This document shows positions 29,477 to 37,594 of a DNA stretch of 48,460 nt, piece by piece. The position numbers and the translations under genes are program-made. The notes beneath the pieces were generated by a model. That model ran no database searches, had not been told where the DNA came from, and saw nothing but the letters and a program-made list of their open reading frames with translations. The first letter of the stretch is position 1, and each line of letters starts with the position of its first letter. The DNA is from an uncultured Eubacteriales bacterium. Its GTDB lineage: Bacteria > Bacillota > Clostridia > Christensenellales > Borkfalkiaceae. The stretch lies in assembly GCA_900540805.1 (NCBI GenBank), contig UQHL01000022.1, positions 1 through 48,460 on the forward strand. The letters are read 5' to 3'.

Positions 29477-29505
29477 ATTCTACCATTTTTTCCTTATTTA
29501 GTCAA
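29477..29505 (-). promoter_or_regulatory. YfhO promoter, probably leaderless
   Basis: TTGACT (29500-29505), 17 bases, TAGAAT (29477-29482) on the minus strand. The ATG lies six bases after the -10 box, leaving no room for a ribosome site. Confidence 0.7.
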
Positions 29506-29560
29506 TCCTATACGGCTTTTCTCTCATATAATAAGTAGAATTTTCCGGATAGGCGGTCGC

Positions 29561-29596
29561 AAAAAAGCGGAACCTTTTTCGGTTCCGCCTATTTTT
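29561..29596. terminator. Bidirectional terminator
   Basis: GCGGAACC (29567-29574) and GGTTCCGC (29581-29588) with A6 before and T6 after. It can end the minus-strand amino-sugar operon and block plus-strand transcription towards the DUF3789 gene. Confidence 0.85.
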
Positions 29597-29710
29597 TCCA
29601 CGATTCGCATTTTTTCGCAAAGAAACATATAATAACATTACTTTCCCCAAGGATAGAGTTTCGGAAAAATGTTCATACTCAATCAATAAAGAAGCAAAGG
29701 AGGCTTTCAT

Positions 29711-29800
29711 ATGTTTTGGATAGGAGTATTGGTAGGTTTTCTCGTCGGGGGAAACGTCGGCTTGGTATGTATGGCTCTGTTCAAGATCAATAAGGACTGA
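29711..29800 (+). CDS. DUF3789-family membrane microprotein
   Basis: 29 residues with a perfect AAAGGAGG site eight bases before the ATG. A single hydrophobic helix, 'MFWIGVLVGFLVGGNVGLVC', has the aromatic start and the GGN-x-G pattern of DUF3789 proteins (from memory), then a short basic tail. Such tiny proteins are common in Clostridia chromosomes and mobile elements; the function is unknown. It is the only plus-strand gene between the YfhO and kinase genes and is followed by two imperfect repeats. Confidence 0.75.
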   Translation: MFWIGVLVGFLVGGNVGLVCMALFKINKD

Positions 29801-29872
29801 ATATCCGCAATCGCACGGCTCAATGTCGCGTACGCTCAATAGGGACTGAATATCCGTAGTCGGACGGTTCAG
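29786..29872 (+). repeat. Two imperfect ~36-base direct repeats with hairpin potential
   Basis: TCAATARGGACTGAATATCC followed by GYARTCGSACGGYTCA occurs at about 29787 and again at about 29836, ~49 bases apart. In the second copy CTGAA/TTCAG and CCGT/ACGG can pair. The first copy overlaps the end of the DUF3789 gene. No gene is seen between here and the kinase gene. Confidence 0.6.
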
Positions 29873-29908
29873 CTTTATACAGGCCCAAGCCCGATAAGAG
29901 CCGCACAA

Positions 29909-31009
29909 TTAAATGTATTTTTCCACAACCTTCTGCATTTCGTCAAGCCGCTCGAGCATGTTTTTAGCGAGCGCCAGCTGACAGCGGCTCCTGGCCAGAT
30001 TGTGCTCGGGATAACGAATGCGGAAATACTTATCCCCGTCGAGATAATCGGTGAGGAATCTCATACCGCATTCGACCGACATGGTCACCGCACCCAACGC
30101 CAAGGTGGATTTTTCGCGTTCGGTAAGCGAAGCGCCCACTTTACCCACAAAGCCCCGCGTAAACGCCTCGTACTTTTTCATGTCGAGAGCGACTTTTTTT
30201 ATGTCCCTTTCGTCCTCGCCCGAGGTGTTGGCCGTGGAACGGATCGCGTCGCCGAAATCGAAGCCGACAAGCCCGGGCATCACCGTATCCAGATCGATGA
30301 CGGAGAGATGCTCAAACGTATTTTTATCGAACAGCACGTTGCTGCATTTGGTATCGTTGTGCGTCACGCGGAGCGGCAGTTCGCCCCGCCTCTGCATTTT
30401 ATACATTTTCGTCGCCGTCTCCTCGAGGGCCAGATATTCCCCGATTTCCGCGTCCGCGCTGCCCGCGCGGGCGTTTTCGTCCTTTTCGATCGACTCCTTA
30501 AACGTCCCGTAACGCAAAAGCGTATTGTGAAAATGCGGAATGGGAATATTCAGCTTTTCAACGGGATAATCGGCAAGATAGAGCTGAAACTCTCCGAAAG
30601 CCTTTCCCGCTTCCTCGATGACGGTGAGGTTATCCGTCATGAGAAAGGATTCGGAATCGTCGATATAGCGGCAGCAGCGCCAAAAGCCGCCGTCGGGCCC
30701 GACGGTATAATATTTTTCTTCCGCGGTCTGCTGATAATGCAAAACGCCCCGTTTCGCGCTTACGCCCGTCCGCTTGATCTTCGCCCTGATATACTCGGTG
30801 ACGGAGGTGATGTTGTGCATCATGCCCACGGGGTCCTTGAATACATATGTGTTTACGCGCTGCAAAATATAGTCCTTAATCTCGCCGCCGCGAAAAAAAT
30901 ACACCTTATACGTCGTATTGATATGCCCGAAAGTGATGAGCTCGCACGAACGATACTCCCCTTTTATCTGAAAAACCCGGCAAATCTCCTCAATCAACTT
31001 TTCGTCCAT
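29909..31009 (-). CDS. NahK-like N-acetylhexosamine 1-kinase (APH fold)
   Basis: 366 residues. 'FGHINTTYKVYFF' forms the nucleotide loop and 'YILQRVNTYVFKDPVGMMHN' follows. The catalytic loop is 'VTHNDTKCSNVLFDKNT', and the metal-binding Asp lies in 'LSVIDLDTVMPGLVGFDFGD' and then 'AIRSTANTSGEDERD'. This set is that of NahK-type N-acetylhexosamine kinases (aminoglycoside-phosphotransferase fold), which phosphorylate GlcNAc or GalNAc at C1. It is the last gene of the amino-sugar operon. It could recycle host-glycan GlcNAc/GalNAc into the GlcNAc-1-P pool used upstream (inference). Other small-molecule APH substrates remain possible. Confidence 0.8.
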   Translation of the reverse strand: MDEKLIEEICRVFQIKGEYRSCELITFGHINTTYKVYFFRGGEIKDYILQRVNTYVFKDPVGMMHNITSVTEYIRAKIKRTGVSAKRGVLHYQQTAEEKYYTVGPDGGFWRCCRYIDDSESFLMTDNLTVIEEAGKAFGEFQLYLADYPVEKLNIPIPHFHNTLLRYGTFKESIEKDENARAGSADAEIGEYLALEETATKMYKMQRRGELPLRVTHNDTKCSNVLFDKNTFEHLSVIDLDTVMPGLVGFDFGDAIRSTANTSGEDERDIKKVALDMKKYEAFTRGFVGKVGASLTEREKSTLALGAVTMSVECGMRFLTDYLDGDKYFRIRYPEHNLARSRCQLALAKNMLERLDEMQKVVEKYI

Positions 31010-31094
31010 CGCTACCGCTTACCTTCTTTCTTTTTTACTCTGTCATTCTATGCGGAAAGGGCCGTCCTGCGTTCGTCCGGCAGACCCCGCCGCT

Positions 31095-32951
31095 TCAGGC
31101 GGACGCCGCGTTTTCCCCTTTGTCTATGGTATAGGTGGGAACGAGCATCGTCACCAATTCCTTCATGTTTCCCGTCTCGTTATAAGCCTCGGCGTACAAT
31201 TTATCCAGCGTGTCCCAGAAAAACTCCTCATCGACCTTCAACGGCTTTGCGATATTGATCAGCCCGTTGGCGGTCTTTTGAAGCCCCTCTTCTTTCATCA
31301 GCCGCTCCTCGTAAAGCTTTTCGCCCGGACGAAGCCCCGTGCATTCGATCTTGATATCGACGTCCGGTTCCAGCCCCGAAAGCTTGATGAGGTTATAGGC
31401 AAGGTCGTAAATTTTGACGGGCTCGCCCATGTCGAGGACGAAAATCTGTCCGCCTTTGGCGTAAGCGCCCGCTTGCAAAACGAGCGACACCGCCTCGGGA
31501 ATCGTCATAAAATAGCGGATAATATCCTTATGCGTCACGGTGACGGGTCCGCCCTCCGAGATCTGCTTTTTGAACAGCGGAATCACCGAGCCGTTGGAGC
31601 CGAGCACGTTCCCGAACCGTACCGCAACAAATTTTGTGCTTTGGCAATTCATGCCGATCGTCTGAATGATCATTTCACAAATGCGTTTGGTTGCGCCCAT
31701 GATGTTGGTGGGATTGACGGCTTTATCCGTGGAAATCTGCACAAACGTTTCCACGCGGAATTCGGCGGCGCAGCGCGCCACGTTCAACGTCCCGAAAACG
31801 TTGTTTTTTACGGCCTCGTTAGGACTGGTCTCCATCAAGGGAACATGCTTGTGCGCCGCCGCGTGAAAGACGATTTGCGGGCGATAGCGGTCGAACAGAT
31901 CATGCACTTTTCCCTTGTCGCGCACGCTGCCGATCAAAACGAGCAGATCAAGGGCGGGGTATTTTCTTTTCAGCTCCTGTTCGATATCGTAGGCGTTATT
32001 TTCGTAAATGTCGAAAATAATCAGCCGTTTGGGGTGATGGCCGGCAATCTGGCGGCAGAGCTCGCTTCCGATCGAGCCGCCCCCGCCCGTCACGAGCACG
32101 GTTTTATTTTCGATATATCCCATAATCTCGTCGAGGTTGACGCTTACCTGCTCCCGTCCGAGGAGATCCTGTATCTCCACTTTGCGGAGCTTGGAAACGG
32201 TGATCTGACCGTTGGCGAACTGGTAAATTCCGGGCAGAACCTTGACGGGAAGCATACAGTCCTTACAGCGGTTGATGATCTCGCTTTGCGTCTTTTTGTT
32301 GACGGCGGGCATGGTCACGAAGATTTCGTCCGCACGGTACTTTTCAGCCAGCTGCGGCAGCTGGGAGGTATTTCCCGCAATCTTTACGCCGCTGATCTTT
32401 TTTCCGAGCTTGGAAGGGTCGTCGTCCGCGATACAGACGGGCTTATATAAGATTTTATCCGAGGTCAGCATTTCCTTGATGAGGGCGAGCCCCGCACTGC
32501 CTCCGCCGACGATCAGGACCCGTTTTTTCTCCGTCTGACCGCCGAAAAAATAATATTTGAGCACCGAAACCACACGTTTCGAAAACCTCGTCATGATAGC
32601 GAAATAGAAAAGGAACGCACCAAACGCGAGCGCCGTGCCGACGTGCACATACGCCTGTTTTGTCGCCAAGGCGAAAACGACGTTTGCGGCCGTAACCCCG
32701 ACGACTGCAAGACACTGCTTTAAGGCGTCGATAATCCCGACCGAAGAAAATACGATGGCATACATCCCCAGCAAGGCGAAAAAGCCTATCGTGCATACGA
32801 CGTTTCCGAGCGTCCAATAGAGCACTTCCTTGGAAAAACCGCCGCTCTTTATCGTAATCAGATAGGCAAACAGCCCCGAGAGCAGGACGGAACAAATATC
32901 CGCCAGGATCAATAACACGATATTCCGAATTCTTTTATTCTTTGTGTTCAT
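31095..32951 (-). CDS. CapD/PglF-type UDP-N-acetyl-hexosamine 4,6-dehydratase
   Basis: 618 residues, full length for the membrane-anchored class. Four N-terminal helices ('ILADICSVLLSGLFAYLITI', 'VVCTIGFFALLGMYAIVFSS') come first. A first Rossmann-like domain 'KRVLIVGGGSAGLALIKEML' follows, then a second catalytic SDR domain from ~285 ('VLVTGGGGSIGSELCRQIAG'). The active site is 'STDKAVNPTNIMGATKR', with Met in place of the usual SDR Tyr, as in PglF/FlaA1/WbpM. It makes UDP-4-keto-6-deoxy sugars for capsule or glycoprotein glycans at the inner face of the membrane. It follows glmS in the operon, which supplies its UDP-GlcNAc precursor. Confidence 0.88.
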   Translation of the reverse strand: MNTKNKRIRNIVLLILADICSVLLSGLFAYLITIKSGGFSKEVLYWTLGNVVCTIGFFALLGMYAIVFSSVGIIDALKQCLAVVGVTAANVVFALATKQAYVHVGTALAFGAFLFYFAIMTRFSKRVVSVLKYYFFGGQTEKKRVLIVGGGSAGLALIKEMLTSDKILYKPVCIADDDPSKLGKKISGVKIAGNTSQLPQLAEKYRADEIFVTMPAVNKKTQSEIINRCKDCMLPVKVLPGIYQFANGQITVSKLRKVEIQDLLGREQVSVNLDEIMGYIENKTVLVTGGGGSIGSELCRQIAGHHPKRLIIFDIYENNAYDIEQELKRKYPALDLLVLIGSVRDKGKVHDLFDRYRPQIVFHAAAHKHVPLMETSPNEAVKNNVFGTLNVARCAAEFRVETFVQISTDKAVNPTNIMGATKRICEMIIQTIGMNCQSTKFVAVRFGNVLGSNGSVIPLFKKQISEGGPVTVTHKDIIRYFMTIPEAVSLVLQAGAYAKGGQIFVLDMGEPVKIYDLAYNLIKLSGLEPDVDIKIECTGLRPGEKLYEERLMKEEGLQKTANGLINIAKPLKVDEEFFWDTLDKLYAEAYNETGNMKELVTMLVPTYTIDKGENAASA

Positions 32952-32997
32952 GCTTCCCTTCCGTAAATAAATTATGTATATCGGCCGAAAGCGGCTC

Positions 32998-34836
32998 TTA
33001 TTCTACAGTGACGCTCTTTGCGAGATTTCTCGGTTTATCCACGTCCAGTCCCTTGGCGACGCTGACGTAATATCCCATCAGCTGAAGGGGAATAATCGCC
33101 AGGCTGCCCGTAAAATAGGGATCGGTACGCGGAATATACGCCGTAAAATCCGCCGTGTCCTCGACGTTATAGTTTCCGTAGCAGGTCAGCCCCATCAGAT
33201 ACGCGCCGCGGCTTTTAACCTCCGTCATGTTTCCGATCATTTTCTCGTACAGCCCTTCCTGCGTCAGAACGCTGACCACTAAAGTTCCGTCCTCGATCAG
33301 GCTGATCGTACCGTGCTTTAATTCTCCCGCCGCGTACGCCTCCGAATGAATGTAGCTGATCTCTTTCATTTTCAGGCTGCCTTCCAGGCTGATCGCATAG
33401 TCGATCCCGCGGCCGATAAAAAAAATGTCTTTGGCGTTTGCAAACTTTGCGGCAAACCACTGTATCCTTTCTTTATCCTCAAGCACGCGCTTCATTTTTT
33501 CGGGCAGAGCCAAAAGCTCCCCGATCATCTGCGCATAGCGTTTTCCGTCGATTTCCCCGCGCACTTTGGCAAATTGGACGGCCAGCAGATACCCCGCGGC
33601 GAGCTGGGTGCCGTACGCCTTCGTCGTCGCCACGGCAATTTCGGGCCCCGCCAGCGTATAAAAGACATTGTCCGCCTCCCTTGCGATGGACGAACCGACC
33701 ACGTTGACGACCGCCAGCGTCCTTGCCCCGAGATTTTTCGCCTCCCGAAGCGCCGCGAGGCTATCCGCGGTTTCTCCCGACTGACTGATAACGATGACGA
33801 GGCTGTCCTTTTTAAGCAACGGCTTGCGATAACGGAACTCCGACGCGAGATCCACCCGCACGGGGATTTTCGCCAGCCCTTCTATGCAGTATTGCGCAAC
33901 TACGCCCGCATGATACGCCGAACCGCAGGCGACGATGTAAATTTCTCCGATTTCCTTGATGCGTTCCTCCGTCAGCCCCATTTCGTCGAGGCGGATGGCG
34001 CCGTCCTTGATTACGCCGTTAAGCGTGGCTTGCACGGCCTTGGGCTGCTCGTGTATCTCCTTCATCATGAAATGCTCGAAGCCGGACTTTTCCGCAGCCT
34101 CCGCGTCCCATTTGATCTCGGTGATTTCTTTGGAAATCTCTTCGCGGTCGATATTATAGAAGCTGACGTTCCCCTTCTCCAGCCTGGCGATCTCCAGATT
34201 GCCGATATAATAGACCTTCCTCGTGTATTTCAAAAGGGCAGGGACGTCGGACGCCAGAAACGTTTCGCCCTTTTCCGTGCCGATGATCATCGGGCTGTCC
34301 TTGCGGGCGACGTAGAGCTCCTCGGGATATTCCTTATACATCACTGCCAGCGCATACGAGCCTCGCACGCGCATCATACAGCGCGCCAAGGCGTCTATCG
34401 GCCCGCCGAGATACTTTTTATAGTAATAATCGACAAGCTTGGCAAGCACCTCCGTATCCGTCCGCGAATAAAAATTGTATCCGTTTTTAACGAGCTTTTC
34501 CTTCAGCTCCTGATAGTTTTCGATAATGCCGTTGTGGACGACGATCACGTTTTTATCGTCGCTGTAATGGGGATGCGCATTGTCGAGGGAGGGCTCGCCG
34601 TGGGTGGCCCAGCGCGTATGTCCGATACCGCAGCAGCCCTTTACGGAAAGGCCGCAGTTAGTCTTTTCCGACAGCACCTTGAGCCGTCCCTTCGCTTTGA
34701 AGATCTCCGCTTCCGCGTTTCCGTCACGCACGGCGATCCCCGCCGAATCGTAACCGCGGTATTCCAGCCGCGCAAGCCCTTCCAGCAGAATGGGCGCGGC
34801 CTGTTTTTTACCGATATAACCGACTATCCCGCACAT
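32998..34836 (-). CDS. glmS: Glucosamine-6-phosphate synthase (glutamine-hydrolysing)
   Basis: 612 residues, normal for GlmS. Cys1 nucleophile after Met ('MCGIVGYIGKKQAAPILLEG'), then 'LARLEYRGYDSAGIAVRDG', 'CCGIGHTRWATHGEPSLDNA' and 'VVHNGIIENYQELKEKL' in the glutaminase domain. Two SIS domains carry 'IVACGSAYHAGVVAQY', 'VIVISQSGETADSLAALREA' and 'EIAVATTKAYGTQLAAGYLL'. It ends in 'LAKSVTVE'. It converts fructose-6-P plus glutamine to glucosamine-6-P, the first step to UDP-GlcNAc. It starts three bases after glmM, so no glmS ribozyme lies directly before it. Control is likely at the operon leader ~2.2 kb upstream. Confidence 0.97.
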   Translation of the reverse strand: MCGIVGYIGKKQAAPILLEGLARLEYRGYDSAGIAVRDGNAEAEIFKAKGRLKVLSEKTNCGLSVKGCCGIGHTRWATHGEPSLDNAHPHYSDDKNVIVVHNGIIENYQELKEKLVKNGYNFYSRTDTEVLAKLVDYYYKKYLGGPIDALARCMMRVRGSYALAVMYKEYPEELYVARKDSPMIIGTEKGETFLASDVPALLKYTRKVYYIGNLEIARLEKGNVSFYNIDREEISKEITEIKWDAEAAEKSGFEHFMMKEIHEQPKAVQATLNGVIKDGAIRLDEMGLTEERIKEIGEIYIVACGSAYHAGVVAQYCIEGLAKIPVRVDLASEFRYRKPLLKKDSLVIVISQSGETADSLAALREAKNLGARTLAVVNVVGSSIAREADNVFYTLAGPEIAVATTKAYGTQLAAGYLLAVQFAKVRGEIDGKRYAQMIGELLALPEKMKRVLEDKERIQWFAAKFANAKDIFFIGRGIDYAISLEGSLKMKEISYIHSEAYAAGELKHGTISLIEDGTLVVSVLTQEGLYEKMIGNMTEVKSRGAYLMGLTCYGNYNVEDTADFTAYIPRTDPYFTGSLAIIPLQLMGYYVSVAKGLDVDKPRNLAKSVTVE

Positions 34837-34839
34837 ACT

Positions 34840-36237
34840 TTACCCTCTCGCTTCCGCAATGTGGCCCTTCAAACGGATGATTTCCGTCACTTCGTCCACG
34901 TATTTTTGGCAAAGCTGCTTGCTCTCCGCCTCGACCATGACGCGGAGCACGGGTTCCGTGCCCGATTCCCGAAGCAGGATTCTGCCCGTATCCCCGAGCT
35001 TTTTCGTTACCGCATCCACGGCGGCCTGAACGTCGGCGTCGCTTCTTGCGGCCGCCTTATCCTTTACCCGCACATTCGTCAACACCTGCGGATAGATCGT
35101 CACGGGCTCCGCAAGCTTGCTTAAAGTTGATTTCTTTGCAATCATCGCCTGCATAATCTTCAGGCTGGTAAGTATTCCGTCCCCCGTGGAGGCATATTTC
35201 GAGAAGATGATGTGACCCGACTGTTCTCCGCCGATACAGTCGCCGTGTTCGGCCATATGTTCGTAAACGTATTTGTCCCCGACCTTGGTTTTCGCATAAT
35301 TGATCCCCAGCTCGTCGAACGCCTTATACAGCCCGAAATTGGACATGACGGTCGTCACTACGGTATTGTTGATAAGCTTTCCGCGTTCCTTCATATAGCG
35401 GGCATAGATATAGAGAATGAGATCGCCGTTGACGACGTTCCCCTTTTCGTCCACGCAGAGACATCTGTCCGCGTCGCCGTCGTAGGCGAAGCCCACGTCC
35501 AGTCCGTTTCCCACGACAAATTTTTGCAGCCCTTCGATATGCGTAGAGCCCGCGTTTTTATTGATATTCGTGCCGTCGGGCTCGGCGTTGATGACGTACG
35601 TCTTTGCGCCCAGCGCGTCGAACACGTTTTTGGCAATATTCCAGGAGCTTCCGTTTGCGCAATCCAGCCCCACTTTCAAGCCCTTAAAGCTGTAAATACC
35701 GAGGGAGATCAGATAACCGACGTAACGGTTTCTGCCCGCCACGTAATCCACCGTGCGGCCGACGCTCTCCCGATGCGCGTAAGGCGCCTCCGTCCATTTC
35801 TGTCCGAAAGCCCGCACCTCCCCGTCGAGGTACTCTTCCACCAGCCCGATCACCTCTTCGTCCATTTTTTCGCCCTGGCCGTTGAACAGCTTAATCCCGT
35901 TGTCGTAATAAGGGTTATGGCTGGCCGAAATCATGATCCCGCAGTCGAAATCCTCCGTCCGCACGACGTACGCCACCGAAGGGGTCGTCGTAACGTGCAG
36001 CAGATAGGCGTCCGCCCCCGAAGCCACAAGCCCGCCGACAAGCGCGTACTCGAACATATATCCCGAACGCCGCGTGTCCTTGCCGATGACGATCTTTGCC
36101 CTCGAGCCGTCTCCCTCGCGCTTTTTGCGCTCGGTGAAATACCAGCCCAGAAAACGTCCCACTTTGTAGGCGTGCTCCGCCGTCAGTTCCTCGTTCGCTT
36201 CGCCGCGAAAGCCGTCGGTTCCAAAATACTTTCCCAT
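34840..36237 (-). CDS. glmM: Phosphoglucosamine mutase
   Basis: 465 residues. 'FGTDGFRGEANEELTAEHAY' at the N terminus, the phosphoserine loop 'GIMISASHNPYYDNGIKLFN', the metal site 'FAYDGDADRCLCVDEKG', the sugar-binding 'IGGEQSGHIIFSK' and the C-terminal 'RILLRESGTEPVLRVMVEAE' are all intact. It interconverts glucosamine-6-P and glucosamine-1-P. It lies between the beta-helix protein and glmS in the operon. Its ribosome-site region is present twice, as a 15-base direct repeat. Confidence 0.95.
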   Translation of the reverse strand: MGKYFGTDGFRGEANEELTAEHAYKVGRFLGWYFTERKKREGDGSRAKIVIGKDTRRSGYMFEYALVGGLVASGADAYLLHVTTTPSVAYVVRTEDFDCGIMISASHNPYYDNGIKLFNGQGEKMDEEVIGLVEEYLDGEVRAFGQKWTEAPYAHRESVGRTVDYVAGRNRYVGYLISLGIYSFKGLKVGLDCANGSSWNIAKNVFDALGAKTYVINAEPDGTNINKNAGSTHIEGLQKFVVGNGLDVGFAYDGDADRCLCVDEKGNVVNGDLILYIYARYMKERGKLINNTVVTTVMSNFGLYKAFDELGINYAKTKVGDKYVYEHMAEHGDCIGGEQSGHIIFSKYASTGDGILTSLKIMQAMIAKKSTLSKLAEPVTIYPQVLTNVRVKDKAAARSDADVQAAVDAVTKKLGDTGRILLRESGTEPVLRVMVEAESKQLCQKYVDEVTEIIRLKGHIAEARG

Positions 36238-36272
36238 AATTTATTTCCTCTTGAATTAATTTATTTCCTCTT
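36238..36272. repeat. Duplicated ribosome-site segment before glmM
   Basis: A 15-base sequence containing the AAGAGGAAA ribosome site is present at 36238-36252 and again at 36258-36272 (20-base period), so two identical Shine-Dalgarno copies precede the ATG. The remaining ~110 bases up to the beta-helix gene show nothing further. Confidence 0.6.
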
Positions 36273-36384
36273 AAAAATATCTGCACTCAACCCGTCCGCG
36301 CCCCGATTCTTTTCCGTCTCTCCGTTAGCTTCCCCCGTCGGCTCTTCTTTACTGTCTATCGTTTTTTATGTTTTCAGTCCTTTT

Positions 36385-37044
36385 TTATTCTTTCTTTACC
36401 GTAACGCCTCCTGTTTTCCATATCGTATCGGCAGGTACCACGCCCCGAACGCAGGACAACGGGTAAATGTTGGAATGCGGGCCGACGATCGTCCCGGGGT
36501 TGAGCACGCTGTTGCACCCCACCTCTACGTAATCGCCCAGCATCGCGCCCATCTTTTTCAAACCCGTCTCTATTTTTTCCCCGCCGTTTTTGATAACCAC
36601 CAACGTTTTATCCGATTTTACATTTGAGGTAATCGAGCCCGCACCCATGTGCGATTTATACCCCAAAATGCTGTCTCCCACGTAATTGTAGTGCGGCGTT
36701 TGCACGTTGTCGAACAAAATTGCGTTTTTCAGCTCCGCCGAATTTCCCACGACGCAGTTTTCTCCGATCAGCGCAGCCCCGCGGATAAACGCGCAATGTC
36801 TCACCTCCGTCCCCGCGCCGATAATACAGGGCGCCCCCAGGTATGCGGTGGGTGCGATTTTCGCGGTTCTGTGTACCCATACTTCCGGAGCCGTTTCCTC
36901 GTACTGCGATTTATCGAGCGTCGGACCGAGCGTAAGAATAAACTCCTTAATGCCCTTCAGCGCTTCCCAGGGATAAGTAAATCCCGAAAGATAGTCCCTT
37001 GCCAGCGTATGACTTAAATCGTATAATTCCCTTATTTTGATCAT
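36385..37044 (-). CDS. Left-handed beta-helix nucleotidyl/acyltransferase-type protein (GlmU C-terminal-like)
   Basis: 219 residues from the ATG with a GGAGG site. After an N-terminal helical part ('IKIRELYDLSHTLARDYLSG') come hexapeptide repeats: 'AKIAPTAYLGAPCIIGAGTE', 'LIGENCVVGNSAELKNAILF', 'NYVGDSILGYKSHMGAGSIT', 'KKMGAMLGDYVEVGCNSVLN', 'IVGPHSNIYPLSCVRG'. This is the beta-helix of GlmU's acetyltransferase half and of related sugar-1-P nucleotidyltransferases, without the pyrophosphorylase half. With glmM and glmS downstream, an acetyltransferase role on glucosamine-1-P is plausible. The missing uridylyltransferase must be elsewhere (inference). Confidence 0.8.
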   Translation of the reverse strand: MIKIRELYDLSHTLARDYLSGFTYPWEALKGIKEFILTLGPTLDKSQYEETAPEVWVHRTAKIAPTAYLGAPCIIGAGTEVRHCAFIRGAALIGENCVVGNSAELKNAILFDNVQTPHYNYVGDSILGYKSHMGAGSITSNVKSDKTLVVIKNGGEKIETGLKKMGAMLGDYVEVGCNSVLNPGTIVGPHSNIYPLSCVRGVVPADTIWKTGGVTVKKE

Positions 37045-37364
37045 GTGTCCTCCTGCCTGCAATATTCAAAACGCTTATATACGCAAATAGCGGATACAAA
37101 AACCCCATCGACGCTTTGCCGATGTAGTTTCCGCAGCCGCTATTTTGTTTGATTTATGAGAAAGAGCGCCTTTCCCTTCAGGAAAGACTGCCGTTTCGCT
37201 CTCACAAAAGTTATGCCGCTCTCCATAACTTTATTCCTCGTTGTCGTAAAAATGTGCTTGTCCATACCTTGCCCCGCTTATACGGCCAATTTTTTCCGTT
37301 CGGCCGATTAAGTCTAAAGACCTGAGCAAGCAGTATGATAAAACGTATCTTTCTATAATTTAGC
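37045..37364 (-). promoter_or_regulatory. ~320-nt structured leader of the amino-sugar operon (riboswitch/attenuator candidate)
   Basis: Between the promoter and the first gene the minus-strand RNA can form several strong stems. These are a nine-pair AAAGTTATG/CATAACTTT hairpin; a GAGAGCG/CGCTCTT stem enclosing CTTTCC/GGAAAG; a long terminal hairpin with AAATAGCGG/CCGCTATTT and an inner CATCG/CGATG stem; and a CTTGC/GCAAG plus CGGCC/GGCCG domain near the 5' end. No ORF is present. I cannot match it to a known riboswitch; it lacks the glmS-ribozyme cleavage core. The final ~190 bases up to 37594 (upstream of the promoter) are AT-rich and show nothing. Confidence 0.6.
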
Positions 37365-37370
37365 GTATAT

Positions 37371-37399
37371 ATCATATCACATCTTCACTTCTTTGTCAA
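37371..37399 (-). promoter_or_regulatory. Promoter of the amino-sugar operon
   Basis: TTGACA (37394-37399), 17 bases, TATGAT (37371-37376) on the minus strand. Confidence 0.85.
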
Positions 37400-37594
37400 C
37401 GATTATACTCAAATTTTATACATAATATTTAGAAAACATCCTCAAAAAGATTTATTTTTCCTTGAATTTCTTTCATTTATTCATTTTTTATAGAAATTCT
37501 GTCACGCAGTTTTATGACAAAGCTCCGACGTTTTTTCCGTGTGATTTTTATCAGCGAGCGTTCGGCGCAACCCTGTCCCGCCTAAAAAGATTTT

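Noticed and set aside
29498..29908. 136-codon minus-strand frame between YfhO and the kinase
   Set aside because: It has no ribosome site, spans a strong bidirectional terminator and runs antisense to the well-supported DUF3789 microprotein gene.
33346..35124. 592-codon plus-strand open frame opposite glmS/glmM
   Set aside because: It lies antisense to two clear enzymes, lacks a family signature and reflects the GC-rich codon pattern of the real strand. The same holds for the long frames opposite the kinase, glmM and nfnB genes.
37045..37364. glmS ribozyme in the amino-sugar operon leader
   Set aside because: The stretch ACGAGG...AAAGTTAT recalls part of the ribozyme core, but the AGCGCC cleavage site and the CGGCGG/GGATGCC elements are missing, and glmS is not the next gene.
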